From Eretmocerus hayati (lineage: Eukaryota; Arthropoda; Insecta; Hymenoptera; Aphelinidae): a stretch of DNA of 64,000 nucleotides. Both the position numbers and the translations under genes were made by a program. The first letter of the stretch is position 1; the number at the start of each line of letters is the position of its first letter. The stretch lies in NCBI GenBank assembly GCA_029851415.1, contig CM056743.1, forward strand, positions 66,246,186 through 66,310,185. The letters are read 5' to 3'. Below are positions 1-11,288 of the stretch, one piece after another. The notes beneath the pieces were generated by a model that was not told the origin of the DNA, made no database searches, and was given only the letters and a program-made list of their open reading frames with translations.

Positions 1-2540
1 TGATCTACCTAATCATAGGATCTCTACGAAAATCACATCAAATTATCTTGGATATTCAAGACTCGAATCAAGATATCAAGAAAGAATTCGTCGAGGAGAT
101 GATTTTCCGAATCACCCCATACTGATTGCCCATTCAAGAGTCTTGAGGAGTTTCCTCAAATCCCTGGAAGAGCACTGATATCCCAATATTCAACAAATCT
201 ATCACAACTGATTAGTAGTTCTGCTCTCAATTGGCTGTCTAGCTCAGGCCAGAATTGAAGAAAAAGGAGCAGCTCTTCATTAACACTCTCCTCTCCACTC
301 TCTTCTTGATCCTCTTGTCCCAGATCCCAGTGTTTACACCAGATCTAAAAGGCGCGAGAAGTAATATCAATAGATAATGAGACAACGACATCAAATTAAC
401 TAAAGCCGATATTCCCATCTTATTGTGGAGGCAGCAGAGATTTCTGGCAATATGGTTGGAACAACTTGTGAGTGGTATAGAATTATGACTCTGATGGGTT
501 AATGAATAACATACTTGATACTTACTTCATACTGATACTGATTCATACTTGACACTGAGATGACTCTTCTATAGCCAGTTTGACTAGTTCGAAGCTTGGA
601 ATTTCAAATTGATCTCCGATTATTATTTAGTTATAGTACCGGGTACTACTCATACCTGAGTTCAACATGGAATATATTTCCAACACTTGAATGGTGCAAT
701 GTCTGCAATTTTCAGATAATTTTAAAAGTTTTAAAAGTAAGAATTTACAGTCAGCCGCTTGTGTAGATGACCATCAGACCAGTCGTGTAAGTAGAATCAT
801 ATGTGTTGGTGTTGGTAAAGCTAATACTAACCCATATATGCTTGCAATTTTGTGTATTAACCACCGTGCATATATGTATGCACGTTAGATCAATTCCATC
901 GCATCGCTCGTCATAACATATATCTAAAGCCGATATGGATCCATACCCTTTCCAATCGATTCTTCATCGATTCACTTATACTATAATTCACCCAATCGGT
1001 CCCGATATTCGGAAAGATATTTGCCTGTAATGGTAATTACGCGTGTCTATGTCGACGCAGGATCCAAGCCGCCGAAAAGTGTCTCGAAGTGGGGCTCTGG
1101 CCGTCCGAGGGTATGTGAATCGCTGCACGAGCAATGCTCGCTCTCTTACGCTCTCTTGCTCCTGAAAAGCCAAAGTGGCAACACTTCCAAAAATCCAGAT
1201 ACCCTCGAACGAGTAGGTCTCCCCGAGATACAAGTAAGTCATTGCCCGGATGCGATATTGTGTTAGAACATAAAAATTCCACCATAAGACATCCTCGAGA
1301 TGTATTTGGAATGGGATAGGCAAAAATCGCGGCCTCGGTACGAATAAACCTGCTTAGACAGGGACGAACTACTTGGGCATTGAATTAGCTCGCGTTGGCT
1401 CATAAATATAAAATCCAGGCACACTGCCAAGCGTGAGTCGGCCGTCTCTTTACCCAGGATGGGGAATTGACTCACGACCGACCAGCATTACCCAGTGCTT
1501 ATGGATCGAGTAGGTTTTCACAGATAGGAAATTTTGCCGTGTCCGCGCCAGAAAACCATCTTTTTATAATTCGAATCTGTGCGATGAGCCGAAAATCACG
1601 CGTCTTCGAGTCTTTGCATAGGTCCGAACATCGGCACATAATACTTCATTACACACAAATTCAATAGGAAATTTGGTAGGGAACAGATCACACTGGTTAT
1701 ATGTTACAGATAGACGAAGCAGTTAATATACAAATATTACATATAAAATCTTATAGAATCATGAAATCATCAATATATGGACAATTTCTATTATTTTCTA
1801 TATACACGGTTGAGACTGTGGTTTGAAATATAATTAGAATCAATCAATGATCAAGTTAATCGAACGACAATCTTTTCATGAGGAATCATCATGATAATTT
1901 TCTTCCCCAATATTATTTTAACTATTTTCAGGTCCTCCCTTTCTAAATTTTTGCATGATTGCCACTTGAATAGACACAATATTGATTAGAAAGTAGTGTT
2001 AGATCGATAGATTTCAATTATATATTTGAGATATTACGATATCCTGCATGCGCTTTTTAAAGAGTGAATTTTCATAAAATTAACGTTCGATCAGGCACAC
2101 GCATGGGTGAGCCGATTTTTCTGGGCTATATTATCGTTTGATCATGTAATATGATCCAGTAGCTTTAATTTGAATACACATACATATAGCCGTAGCAAAA
2201 ATTGCCTGTGTATCAGCGTGCGCATCGATTGAATCGTAGAAATACGAAAATCCGAGATTTTTTGCTTATGAGCTTTTCTTGCTTATAGAAAACGATATAT
2301 TCATGCTTGAATTAATTTTCTTTGGATAACATGTGGCCATAGCATGCCCTTTTGGCTAGTATGATTCGATTGCAGATTTTCCCAGCAGCAGCATCCCCGA
2401 TTCATCGATAAAAAATACGAGGTGTTCGATCGATCCGAGTAAAACGTAAATAGCTGTTCCAGCGCAAGCAGTGTAGCAGAGCGGTATTATGTATATATAG
2501 TTGCAAATGGTAAGCTATGCAACTCGTTTGCTCGGCGAAT
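1..2540. other. Unassigned AT-rich sequence
   Basis: I recognise no gene, RNA or transposon here. A less AT-rich patch near 1020-1320 has overlapping open frames on both strands, but none reads like a known protein and open frames on both strands in the same place are most easily explained by local composition. The rest is AT-rich with many stops. Confidence 0.4.
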
Positions 2541-2554
2541 CATTATTAATATAA
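2541..2554. repeat. Left 14-bp direct repeat bounding the 528-bp array
   Basis: CATTATTAATATAA is found here and again, identical, at 7632-7645, exactly at the two outer edges of the tandem array. It looks like a target-site duplication of the whole block. The reading as a duplication is inference, because an AT-rich 14-mer could recur by chance. Confidence 0.5.
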
Positions 2555-3386
2555 TGAAGATGTAATTTTATCGGTCTTTGCGAGTTAAAGTCAGCAAATT
2601 TTGCTGAATTCTTAGCATCAATCGAGAATTCTTAGCATCAATCGCAAAGACCGATAGAATTACATCTTCATAATTTGAAATTCCCGCGAGTGATAAATAC
2701 GATATCCGATCATATCGATCGAGTGTCAAAATTAATTACATATATCTCCGGCAGAAGGCCGAAGAGCTGCCAAAGTAAAAATGTTGAAAAATCAAATGGA
2801 AATAGCGGGTTAAATTGACCTTTCTCGCAAGCGCATAACGAAGATGAACTTTCGTATATAAGGGCGTTCAATCCATCGAACATTCGGCCACTTGAGCAGC
2901 GTGTCAGTGGTAAACTCTCATTGCTCTTCCACCACTTTGAAAAGCCCGAGCAATGAGAGAAGGGCGAAACACGCACAATATCAGCGTAGAATCAAAATTT
3001 TTTCATCAAGTTTCTCATTTCTCATCTTTACTTTTCATTCCTTTCCATCAAAATCCTTTAAATGCATCCTCGGAACCATACGAGGCTCTGAAGATGCATT
3101 GATCGAGAGTGGAGAAAAATCCATTCTCGATTGATGCTAAGAATTCAGCGAAATTTGCTGACTTTAACTCGCAAAGACCGATAAAATTACATCTTCATAA
3201 TTTGAAATTCCCGCGAGTGATAAATACGATATCCGATCATATCGATCGAGTGTCAAAATTAATTACATATATCTCCGGCAGAAGGCCGAAGAGCTGCCAT
3301 AGTAAAAATGTTGAGAAATCAAATGGAAATAGCGGGTTAAATTGACCTTTCTCGCAAGCGCATAACGAAGATGAACTTTCGTATAT
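2555..3386. repeat. 528-bp tandem repeat array, left block
   Basis: About 1.5 units of a tandem repeat whose period is 528 bp, measured in the right block. The first ~75 bases (2555-2630) are an inverted piece of the same unit, so the array starts with a head-to-head junction. Each unit carries TATATAAGGG at the same phase (near 2855 and 3384), followed by CGTTCAATCC. Two short frames of 80-117 aa recur with the period; no protein family is recognisable in them. The block stops at 3386/3390, where an LTR element is inserted. Confidence 0.85.
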
Positions 3387-3390
3387 AAGG

Positions 3391-4131
3391 TGCGATGGGC
3401 CCCTTCGCTATGATACCAGTATAGCTCCGGTACCCGCGCAATTCATCGAGCAGACAGCGTAATTCGACCTTTCGCCGCCAGATGGCTGTCTCCAATACAC
3501 CGTTCGCAAGCGAAGCACCTGCCAGCATTGATATCCACCCGACGACCGCTTCGAACAAATTAGTCTGCACCGAGCAGCGGACTCATGCGCCTCTCTTGGA
3601 ACCAGGAGCTCTGGTTCATAGATGGCTCTAGAGTTTTGCAGCTGGCAACTCCTCTCTGTTCATGGGAGCTCTATAGACAGATGAGAACATCCAGTAGACG
3701 ACTCCTTGCGAGCGCCAAGAGTCGCACTAGTCCGCGACCGCGACACCGTCACTCGGACACACACTTTTAGCCCGGAGGGAGCTCCTCCGTGGCAGTAGAA
3801 TCATACACCCTTGTAGGCTTCCTGGGAGCTCCAGGAGTCGAACCCCACACACCGGCTATGCCCCCGCGTTTGGCTCGGAGGGAGCTCCTCCGTGGCTCTA
3901 TAGTAATCCGTATCAGCATATACCATGTATCCACCGTTCATTGGGCTAGACCGAATTTGTAATACACACGTTCATAATGAATATCAGATTTCTTTTTGAC
4001 TATTTATCATTCATGACTCTTTGTAAATATGGTTTCAATATATCTATTTCTATTAATGAAACGCTGTCTTTAAAGTCTTAAACCGGACCTAAACCCTAAC
4101 TTTCCTGACCCTAGTGAATCCCTCGGTTACA
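3391..4131 (+). repeat. 5' LTR of a short LTR retrotransposon
   Basis: A 741-bp LTR that begins TGCGATGGGC and ends CGGTTACA, giving the TG...CA termini. It matches 5429-6169 with roughly nine differences by eye (about 1%), so the insertion is fairly young. The 4 bases before it (AAGG, 3387-3390) repeat after the second LTR (6170-6173), a target-site duplication of Gypsy-like size. The duplicated target lies just after the TATATA of a satellite unit. The LTR contains small hairpins around GGAGCTCC, and an orphan fragment of the same family lies at 8430-8545. Confidence 0.92.
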
Positions 4132-4149
4132 TGGCGCCCAGACAGTGAC
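4132..4149 (+). promoter_or_regulatory. Primer-binding site
   Basis: TGGCGCCCAGACAGTGAC begins directly after the LTR's terminal CA, where a tRNA primer pairs in LTR retrotransposons. The TGGCGCCC start is typical of tRNA-derived primer sites, but I cannot assign the tRNA. A diverged second and third copy of the start (ATGGCRCCCA, ~4193, and a related one near 4247) follow nearby. Confidence 0.75.
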
Positions 4150-5412
4150 TTTGACAGCTTATTTTTTTTTTCCCAGTAAGATAACAGTTACATGGCACCC
4201 AAGCCAGACATCTTGTTTTTCCCGGAGGCCCATGTCAGCTCACGGTTACAGGGCACCCACAAAGTGACTCGAATTATTCCCAGTAATATCCACGTGAAAT
4301 TGAATATTTGACTCGAGCACCAGTTTCGCCCCTAACACCGAAATTTTTTTTCCCCTTCTTTCTCTCGTGAGTCTGATATTCATTACTACACACACACGTA
4401 CACCGCGACACAAACACATGAAGAGAAAAAGTAGGAGACCCGGATCACCAGAGCAGCAGGAAGATGACATCGGAAAACCAGCGTCGTAATTCGAAGCAGA
4501 ATCAACAATTTGGGAAACCGGACCAGAAGAGGTACCAGTAAAGTTTCGTCCTTCCACTGGTTTACCAGGGTGGACTCCATAGGCATCAAGTGCGTGGATG
4601 GCTACAGCCTGGAACGTATACGTGCCACTTCTCGCCGTCAACCGAACTGTGAACCTGCGAATGATGTAAGAAAAGCGCTCCACAAGCGCGCTGCACCAGA
4701 TCCGTTAAAGAAAATCCAGAACAACAGATAACCGCTGATTGACATTGTACCACCTGATGTAACAAGAGATCCGTCAATACAGCCAGAAGAACACCCTGAT
4801 CTCGCTAGCTCTGCTATTTTCACTCGTTGAATCGAGGAAAGTTCCACCAGGCATGCTGGCCGTCAAAGTGGAGGGCTTCGGCCTAGAGCTATTGATTGTC
4901 ACAACGGAGGACATTTGAAGCATTGATCGGACTGATCACCCGTTCTTTAGGATACTTGCCAGCCGGACACCGGATACTGCCGGAATACCAGTAAACCTGC
5001 CAGATCAATAGAACCGTTGGATATTTGCCAATCCACTCGTCACATACGAGGAAGGCTCCGTGAGGCTCAGCATCCGATTAAGCGGAGGGTTCATCCCAAA
5101 TACACCAACCAAACGTTCTCGATGATCCAGAGGCACACCAGTCCAGTAACAGTTCCTGTACCGGACAAATACCAGAGAAACCTGTACCGACCCGCATCCG
5201 ATCCAGCATACCAGTGCTCCTGTATGCCGCACCGAATGCCAGACCAGTACAAGTACCAGACCAGAGAGCTCTATTTTGCACCAGACGTACGTACCAGTAA
5301 CCAGCCGACCAAGTTCCAGACCACCAGTGGATATTACCAGCACCAGCACCAGAACCGACTCCAGCCCACCGGAAACACAAGTGCCTGGAAGAGTGAGTGG
5401 AACTTCACTCTC
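4150..5412 (+). other. Internal region of the short LTR element, non-coding
   Basis: About 1.3 kb between PBS and PPT. The frames present are short and overlapping on both strands, and no gag, protease, RT or integrase motif is visible. The second half is rich in ACCAG/CCAGA words. The element is therefore non-autonomous (TRIM or small LARD type) and would need proteins supplied by a relative. Confidence 0.75.
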
Positions 5413-5428
5413 CAGAAGAAGAGGGGGA
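5413..5428 (+). promoter_or_regulatory. Polypurine tract
   Basis: AGAAGAAGAGGGGGA lies immediately before the TG of the 3' LTR. This is the position and composition of a plus-strand priming site in LTR retrotransposons. It fixes the orientation of the element as plus. Confidence 0.85.
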
Positions 5429-6169
5429 TGCGACGGGCCCCTTCGCTATGATACCAGTATAGCTCCGGTACCCGCGCAATTCATCGAGCAGACAGCGTAA
5501 TTCGACCTTTCGCCGCCAGATGGCTGTCTCCAATACACCGTTCGCAAGCGAAGCACCTGCCAGCATTGATATCCACCCGACGACCGCTTCGAACAAATTA
5601 GTCTGCACCGAGCAGCGGACTCATGCGCCTCTCTTGGAACCAGGAGCTCTGGTTCATAGATGGCTCTAGAGTTTTGCAGCTGGCAACTCCTCTCTGTTCA
5701 TGGGAGCTCTATAGACAGATGAGAACATCCAGTAGACGACTCCTTGCGAGCGCCAAGAGTCGCACTAGTCCGCGACCGCGACACCGTCACTCGGACACAC
5801 ACTTTTAGCCCGGAGGGAGCTCCTCCGTGGCAGTAGAATCATACACCCTTGTAGGCTTCCTGGGAGCTCCAGGAGTCGAACCCCACACACTGGCTATGCC
5901 CCCGCGTTTGGCTCGGAGGGAGCCCCTCCGTGGCTCTATAGTAATCCGTATCAGCATATACCATGTATCCACCGTTCATTGGGCTAGACCGAATTTGTAA
6001 TACACACGTTCGTAATGAATCTCAGATTTCTTTTTGACCATTTATCATTCATGACTATTTGTAAATATGGTTTCAATATATCTATTTCTATTAATGAAAC
6101 GCTGTCTTTAAAGTCTTAAACCGGACCTAAGCCCTAACTTTCCTGACCCTAGTGAATCCCTCGGTTACA
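5429..6169 (+). repeat. 3' LTR of the short LTR retrotransposon
   Basis: A 741-bp LTR, the same length as the copy at 3391-4131, starting TGCGACGGGC and ending CGGTTACA. Differences from the 5' copy are scattered single substitutions. It is followed at 6170-6173 by the AAGG target duplication, and the 528-bp satellite resumes in the same phase directly after. Confidence 0.92.
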
Positions 6170-7631
6170 AAGGGCGTTCAATCCATCGAACATTCGGCCA
6201 CTTGAGCCGCGTGTCAGTGGTAAACTCTCATTGCTCTTCCACCACTTTGAAAAGCCCGAGCAATGAGTGAAGGGCGGAACACGCACAATATCAGCGTAGA
6301 ATCGAAATATTTTCATCAAGTTTCTCATTTCTCATCTTTACTTTTCATTCCTTCCCATCAAAATCCTTTAGATGCATCCTCGGAACCATACGAGGCTCTA
6401 AAGGTGCATTGATCGAGAGTGGAGAAAAATCCATTCTCGATTGATGCTAAGAATTCAGCAAAATTTGCTGACTTTAACTCGCAAAGACCGATGCGAATTA
6501 CATCTTCATAATTTGAAATTCCCGCGAGTGATAAATAAGATATCCGATCATATCGATCGAGTGTCAAAATTAATTACATATATCTCCGGCAGAAGGCCGA
6601 AGAGCTGCCAAAGTAAAAATGTTGAAAAATCAAATGGAAATAGCGGGTTAAATTCACCTTTCTCGCAAGCGCATAACGAAGATGAACTTTCGTATATAAG
6701 GGCGTTCAATCCATCGAACATTCGGCCACTTGAGCCGCGTGTCAGTGGTAAACTCTCATTGCTCTTCCACCACTTTGAAAAGCCCGAGCAATGAGAGAAG
6801 GGCGAAACACGCACAATATCAGCGTAGAATCAAAATTTTTTCATCAAGTTTCTCATTTCCCATCTTTACTTTTCATTCCTTTCCATCAAAATCCTTTAGA
6901 TGCATCCTCGGAACCATACGAGGCTCTAAAGGTGCATTGATCGAGAGTGGAAAAAAATCCATTCTCGATTGATGCTAAGAATTCAGCAAAATTTGCTGAC
7001 TTTAACTCGCAAAGACCGATGCAAATTACATCTTCATAATTTGAAATTCCCGCGAGTGATAAATACGATATCCGATCATATCGATCGAGTGTCAAAATTA
7101 ATTACATATATCTCCGGCAGAAGGCCGAAGAGCTGCCAAAGTAAAAATGTTGAAAAATCAAATGGAAATAGCGGGTTAAATTCACCTTTCTCGCAAGCGC
7201 ATAACGAAGATGAACTTTCGTATATAACGGCGTTCAATCCATCGAACATTCGGCCACTTGAGCCGCGTGTCAGTGGTAAACTCTCATTGCTCTTCCACCA
7301 TCTTGAAAAGCTCGAGCAATGAGAGAAGGGCGAAACACGCACAATATCAGCGTAGAATCAAAATTTTTTCATCAAGTTTCTCATTTCTCATCTTTACTTT
7401 TCATTCCTCTCCATCAAAATCCTTTAGATGCATCCTCGGAACCATACGAGGCTCTAAAGGTGCATTGATCGAGAGTGGAGAAAAATCCATTCTCGATTGA
7501 TGCTAAGAATTCAGCAAAATTTGCTGACTTTAACTCGCGAAGACCGATAAAATTACATCTTCATAATTTGAAATTCCCGCGAGTGATAAATACGATATCC
7601 GATCATATCGATCGAGTGTCAAAATTAGTTA
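6170..7631. repeat. 528-bp tandem repeat array, right block
   Basis: Nearly three head-to-tail units. The same landmark (GGGCGTTCAATCC) falls at about 6173, 6701 and 7229, exactly 528 apart, and the short frames repeat at the same spacing (6441/6969, 6548/7076, 6730/7258). Units differ by a few per cent. Each has a TATATAA box and a polypyrimidine block (near 6340 and 6868). The array ends at 7631, directly before the second copy of the 14-bp direct repeat. Confidence 0.95.
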
Positions 7632-7645
7632 CATTATTAATATAA
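7632..7645. repeat. Right 14-bp direct repeat bounding the 528-bp array
   Basis: Identical to 2541-2554 (CATTATTAATATAA) and flush with the right edge of the array. Together the pair suggests the array arrived as one insertion. Confidence 0.5.
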
Positions 7646-8429
7646 GTATACTAATATCCCAACCTCGCAATGGAATAGTCATTTCGTTCTACTCCGTTAT
7701 AATCTTCCAAACTCGTAAAAGAGTATTCCCACATTAGACAGTGCATCAGTTCCTTCGATTCATCACTGATTATTCTGATACATGAAAATGGAATGTTTCA
7801 TCTCCATGACATTACTGTCATTGAAACTCAGCCATTATATGTTCAGGGAAAAGTTGAGAGATATTAATCATTTCGTTCGATGTTTATAGATAAGTATGTC
7901 AGTTGAACTTTGTACTACGGTCAAAAGTAATATTATTGTACATGTATGTATGAGCAAATGAATTCCTGTAAAGTGCGTATTTCTTTGCTTATGTACAAAT
8001 TCTTGTGAATAGTTCTTCTTGCACACAAACTGGTGGAGATCGGAACGTCTATGTAACGAATGAAGGCTCCTAAATATCACACTCTCATAAATTCTTCCTG
8101 AATCCCATTCATTCCAATGGAATGGCTATCCTCGACAGATATCGGACGGAATATTTGGGAACATAACGGGAAATATTATCAAATTACTTCGATATTACCG
8201 ACTTGATTCAGCGAGCAACTGTGAGTCCCTGTTTCCTTCCAAGTTTTGAGAAGAAATTCATAATCAAATGTACGTTCGTACATACGATCCGGCATACGGT
8301 CGTGCACACGATCGTGAGTACGATTGTGTGTCAAAATTTTCAGTAGGGGACTTTGGAGACGGCGTTTAATTGAGTGAAATAGATTTATTGAAACCATATT
8401 CACAAATAGTCATGAATGATAAATATTCA
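7646..8429. other. Unassigned sequence
   Basis: No gene or repeat was recognised. A run of CGATC/CGTAC words near 8275-8330 forms a short imperfect repeat. Confidence 0.4.
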
Positions 8430-8545
8430 AAAAGGAATCTGATATTCATTACAAACGTGTGTATTACAAATGCGGTCAAGCCCAATGAACGGTTGATACA
8501 TGGTATATGCTAATACGGGTGACTATAGAGCCACGGAGGAGCTAA
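8430..8545 (-). repeat. LTR fragment, same family as 3391-4131
   Basis: Read on the minus strand, this matches the 3' part of the 741-bp LTR, from the GGAGCTCCTCCGTGG hairpin through CATATACCATGTAT to the TTCATTATGAACG block, with about 10% differences. It is an old orphan piece with no partner LTR, PBS or PPT. It ends next to the 5S-like segment. Confidence 0.8.
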
Positions 8546-8590
8546 CTAATCGATCAGAAAAGACAGAAAGTCGAGGATGGTTAGAATGAT

Positions 8591-8657
8591 GTGGGCGGTC
8601 ACCCATCCAGTACTAACCGCGCCAAACAATATTTATTTTCGATGATTGGCCGAGACA
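8591..8657 (-). pseudogene. 5S rRNA-derived fragment
   Basis: On the minus strand the segment contains GGCGCGGTTAGTACT, then GGATGGGTGACCGC, which is the 3' half of arthropod 5S rRNA, with one T missing between the two blocks. Upstream it still aligns to the CTCGTCCGATCACCGAAA part of 5S but with many changes. The 5S 5' third and the end are missing, so it is not a functional gene. It could be the 5S-derived head of a SINE3-type element or a simple pseudogene. Confidence 0.75.
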
Positions 8658-8699
8658 ACACTCGACAACACCACTCACTGTGTCGGTCCATTGAGATTT

Positions 8700-9740
8700 A
8701 TGTACTCATATCGATGGTTTCTTGAGTCGGAATTCGCATCGGCTTGACTGAAGAATTCGGATGATTCTCCCGGTTGTCCATGGCCTAAGATGCAGAATCG
8801 AACAAGGAGAGGGCGAATTGCCGTACATGACCAGGGCCCGTAGATCAGTCTCCTCTGGCACATACGGTGAAGGGTTCATTGGTCGCATCCACGAGAAACT
8901 GCGGGATAGTCTCCATTGGTCCAGAGACATGGACGTCTGCATCGCCTCATTCGGAGGACCCGGGATGATGATGTGGGTCGAATCCGACCCAAAGACCAGG
9001 TCCAGAAAGTAGGAGTGCGGATTGCCGTAGATTCGGATCGCGTGGTTAGTCTTCCTCACGCCCATGCGTTCAAGGAGTTGTTGATTGCTTCGACGAAAAC
9101 TACAGGATGATCTCGACCGTACTTGGAGTGAACATGTGCATCGGCTCATCGGAAGGATCCGGCAAATTTTCTCGCTCGGATCAGGCCCAGAGAGCAGGAT
9201 GGGATAGCAAGAGAGCGGATTGCCGTAGAAAGTGGGTCTATGGTCTTACGCTTCCTGGTGATAGAGTTTCCAGAAATATATGGTTGCACTACTGAGATTT
9301 TTTGAATTCTATCGATGGTTTCGGAATTCGGATATCGCATCGGCGTGACCGAGAGAACTCGAATAATCCTCTAGGTCGAGATCGGCCCAGAGAGCAGAAT
9401 GGAACCGTGAGAGGGTGAATTGCCGTACAAGATCGCCGCTCTTCGATCAATCTTATGTGGCTCTTACGGTAGAGGGAATTGTGGTCGCATCTACGGGAAC
9501 CACGGAATAGTCTCGATTGGTCCTGAAACGGAGATGTGCAACGGATCTTTCGGAGGTTCCGAGATGATTTTTGGGTCGAATATGGCCCAGAGAGCAGGAT
9601 GCGATCGTGAGAGGGCGGATTGCCGAAGGAATGGGAGTGGAGAACTCACGCTCCCTGGTGATACAGTATTCACAAATATGAGGATATCTCTGAAACTTTT
9701 GATTTTCGGCCTCGAAAAGTGTGACAGTGATGGAAATTGA
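8700..9740. repeat. Degenerate ~600-bp dispersed repeat (two units)
   Basis: Landmarks such as TATCGATGGTTTC plus CGCATCGGC (near 8709 and 9310) recur about 600 bp apart. Smaller words such as GGGCGAATTGCCGTA and GGCCCAGAGAGCAG recur inside each unit. The same family is found in the same orientation at 17653-19270. Reading frames across it are short and not conserved. No transposase, RT or terminal repeat is recognisable. Confidence 0.7.
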
Positions 9741-9794
9741 GACATACGGATAGAGCCTGTTATTGAGCGAGCTGAATGGTTCAAGTATGAGGAT

Positions 9795-10308
9795 TGTATG
9801 CGATCGGGTATTAGGATTGATGGGGACAGGGTGTTCTTGTGGAACCCTGGAGCCCTAAATATGTGGATGAAGAGGTGCTGGGTGGGTTCACTAAAAAAGT
9901 CACTCACGATTATTTATACTGTAAAATAACTGAGAATATATTCTCTTATAAAGTGTGCGTATAAACGTGTTTAAAAGAATAAAGGCGTGAGTGTGGGCGC
10001 GACGCGAGAATTAAGGGATCGGGATAGAAAAGCGATCGCGAGGATGGCACCAGCGTGGGCGCAATTATAATTGCAAGCAGAACAGCTGTTCGCTGCTTGC
10101 CGAACTGTGGCTGACTGCCGATTTCAGAGCTGCGAGAGGGATCCGCAGGGAGAAGCAGGGCTGATGACCAAATCATCCAATGCCCATGATGGCCAATGAA
10201 ATTCAAATAAGTCACTCGCGTGACATCGAGGAGAAATCGCGGGTCATTGAGCCTTGCCCCTGCTGCCGAATTTCTCTCGAATGTTCTGAAGCTCTACAAA
10301 CTCAAACA
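9795..10308 (-). repeat. BEL/Pao 3' LTR (candidate)
   Basis: On the minus strand it starts TGTTTGAGTTTG at 10308, directly after a purine tract. Positions 10111-10308 match 13331-13527 in the same orientation. A TATAAATA box lies near 9915-9925. The far end is placed at 9795 because AGGAT at 9790-9794 matches the AGGAT after the other LTR copy (13528-13532). A second AGGAT at 9813-9817 is an alternative end. The purine tract and start are firm, the far end less so. Confidence 0.65.
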
Positions 10309-10322
10309 TTCCGCCCCCTTTG
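10309..10322 (-). promoter_or_regulatory. BEL/Pao polypurine tract
   Basis: On the minus strand AAAGGGGGCGGAA directly precedes the LTR start TGTTTGAG. Its composition and position are those of a plus-strand primer, and it supports a minus-strand BEL/Pao element running from 13527 to 9795. Confidence 0.7.
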
Positions 10323-11288
10323 CTTGATCATACCAAGCAAACCAGATTTGACAACTACATTTGCATTCAGAAAAGAAATGAAAGTCTCGATAAGGGTTGC
10401 GATAGTCCTATTCCTAGAGCGTGAGAACAATTCGATATCCTAATGGCGAAAATGATGTGAATTGAATCCAGAGAGAAGTTTCAAGTTACTACGGAAAAAT
10501 CTCGAATTTGTGAGAATTGATTTGAACCCAATAAGAAAAATCAAAAAAGAGATTCAAACTTAATCGACAGCCTGATGACAAATCGTAAAATGGTTCGCAA
10601 ATGATTTCAACATGTTGAGTTGAATGATTTTACGGTGCTCATCCAACTCATAAGCTAATTTGTAAGAATCAGTCGAAATACATAACTAATCAGTCGAAAA
10701 AATGACTAAATAGATCATAAAATCAGTTCATGAACTAAATAATAAAGTACTGGAGATCGTGAATTGATTATGAACATTTAAGTCTGGATCAACCAGTACA
10801 ACTCGAAAACAGAATGGATCGAACATATAAAATTAATTCTGGATGATCAACATCCCACAGTAAACATAGCACAACAAAAAAATCTATAATTTACATCATT
10901 CAAATTTGCTCAATAGAGCTTCTAGGTTGATAAGCCAGAATCTTAATCTATAATTCTTTAAACGGTGGGGAAAAAAAGTTATTCGCAAAATGTTGCATTC
11001 CTTGAAATGATTCTAAGTTGTGAAAATATATAAAAATGAATACGAGGCATCATCTCTCATATTGCGCAGCGTATTGAGAATAGGCCAAGGGCTAATACTC
11101 GACTTATTTGTTTTGTTGACTCTACGAGGGAATGCAAATAATAAACGGAGACGATACGAATGGCCTTACAAAATTTTCGCAGGTGTAGAGTGAGGAAATT
11201 GTGTATTGACTGTCGAAAATACGCGATTCTCAAATCATTGTTCTTCAGTTGACGACGATGTTGACAGGAACTCCTTGACTCTTGATGA
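10323..11288 (-). other. BEL/Pao 3' non-coding region
   Basis: Between the end of pol and the polypurine tract. AT-rich, full of stops in all frames, with repeated AATCAGTCGAAA-like words near 10670-10700. No env-like frame was seen. Confidence 0.45.

Noticed and set aside
988..1323. Three overlapping frames of 61-111 aa on both strands
   Set aside because: No motif and open on both strands; a composition effect is more likely than a gene.
3832..3860. GGTTCGACTCC on the minus strand of the LTR, like a tRNA B box
   Set aside because: No A box at the right distance and no cloverleaf; it recurs at 5872 only because the LTR is duplicated.
6441..7500. Repeated 80-117-aa frames in the 528-bp satellite
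   Set aside because: They repeat with the satellite and have stop and frame changes between units; no family resemblance.
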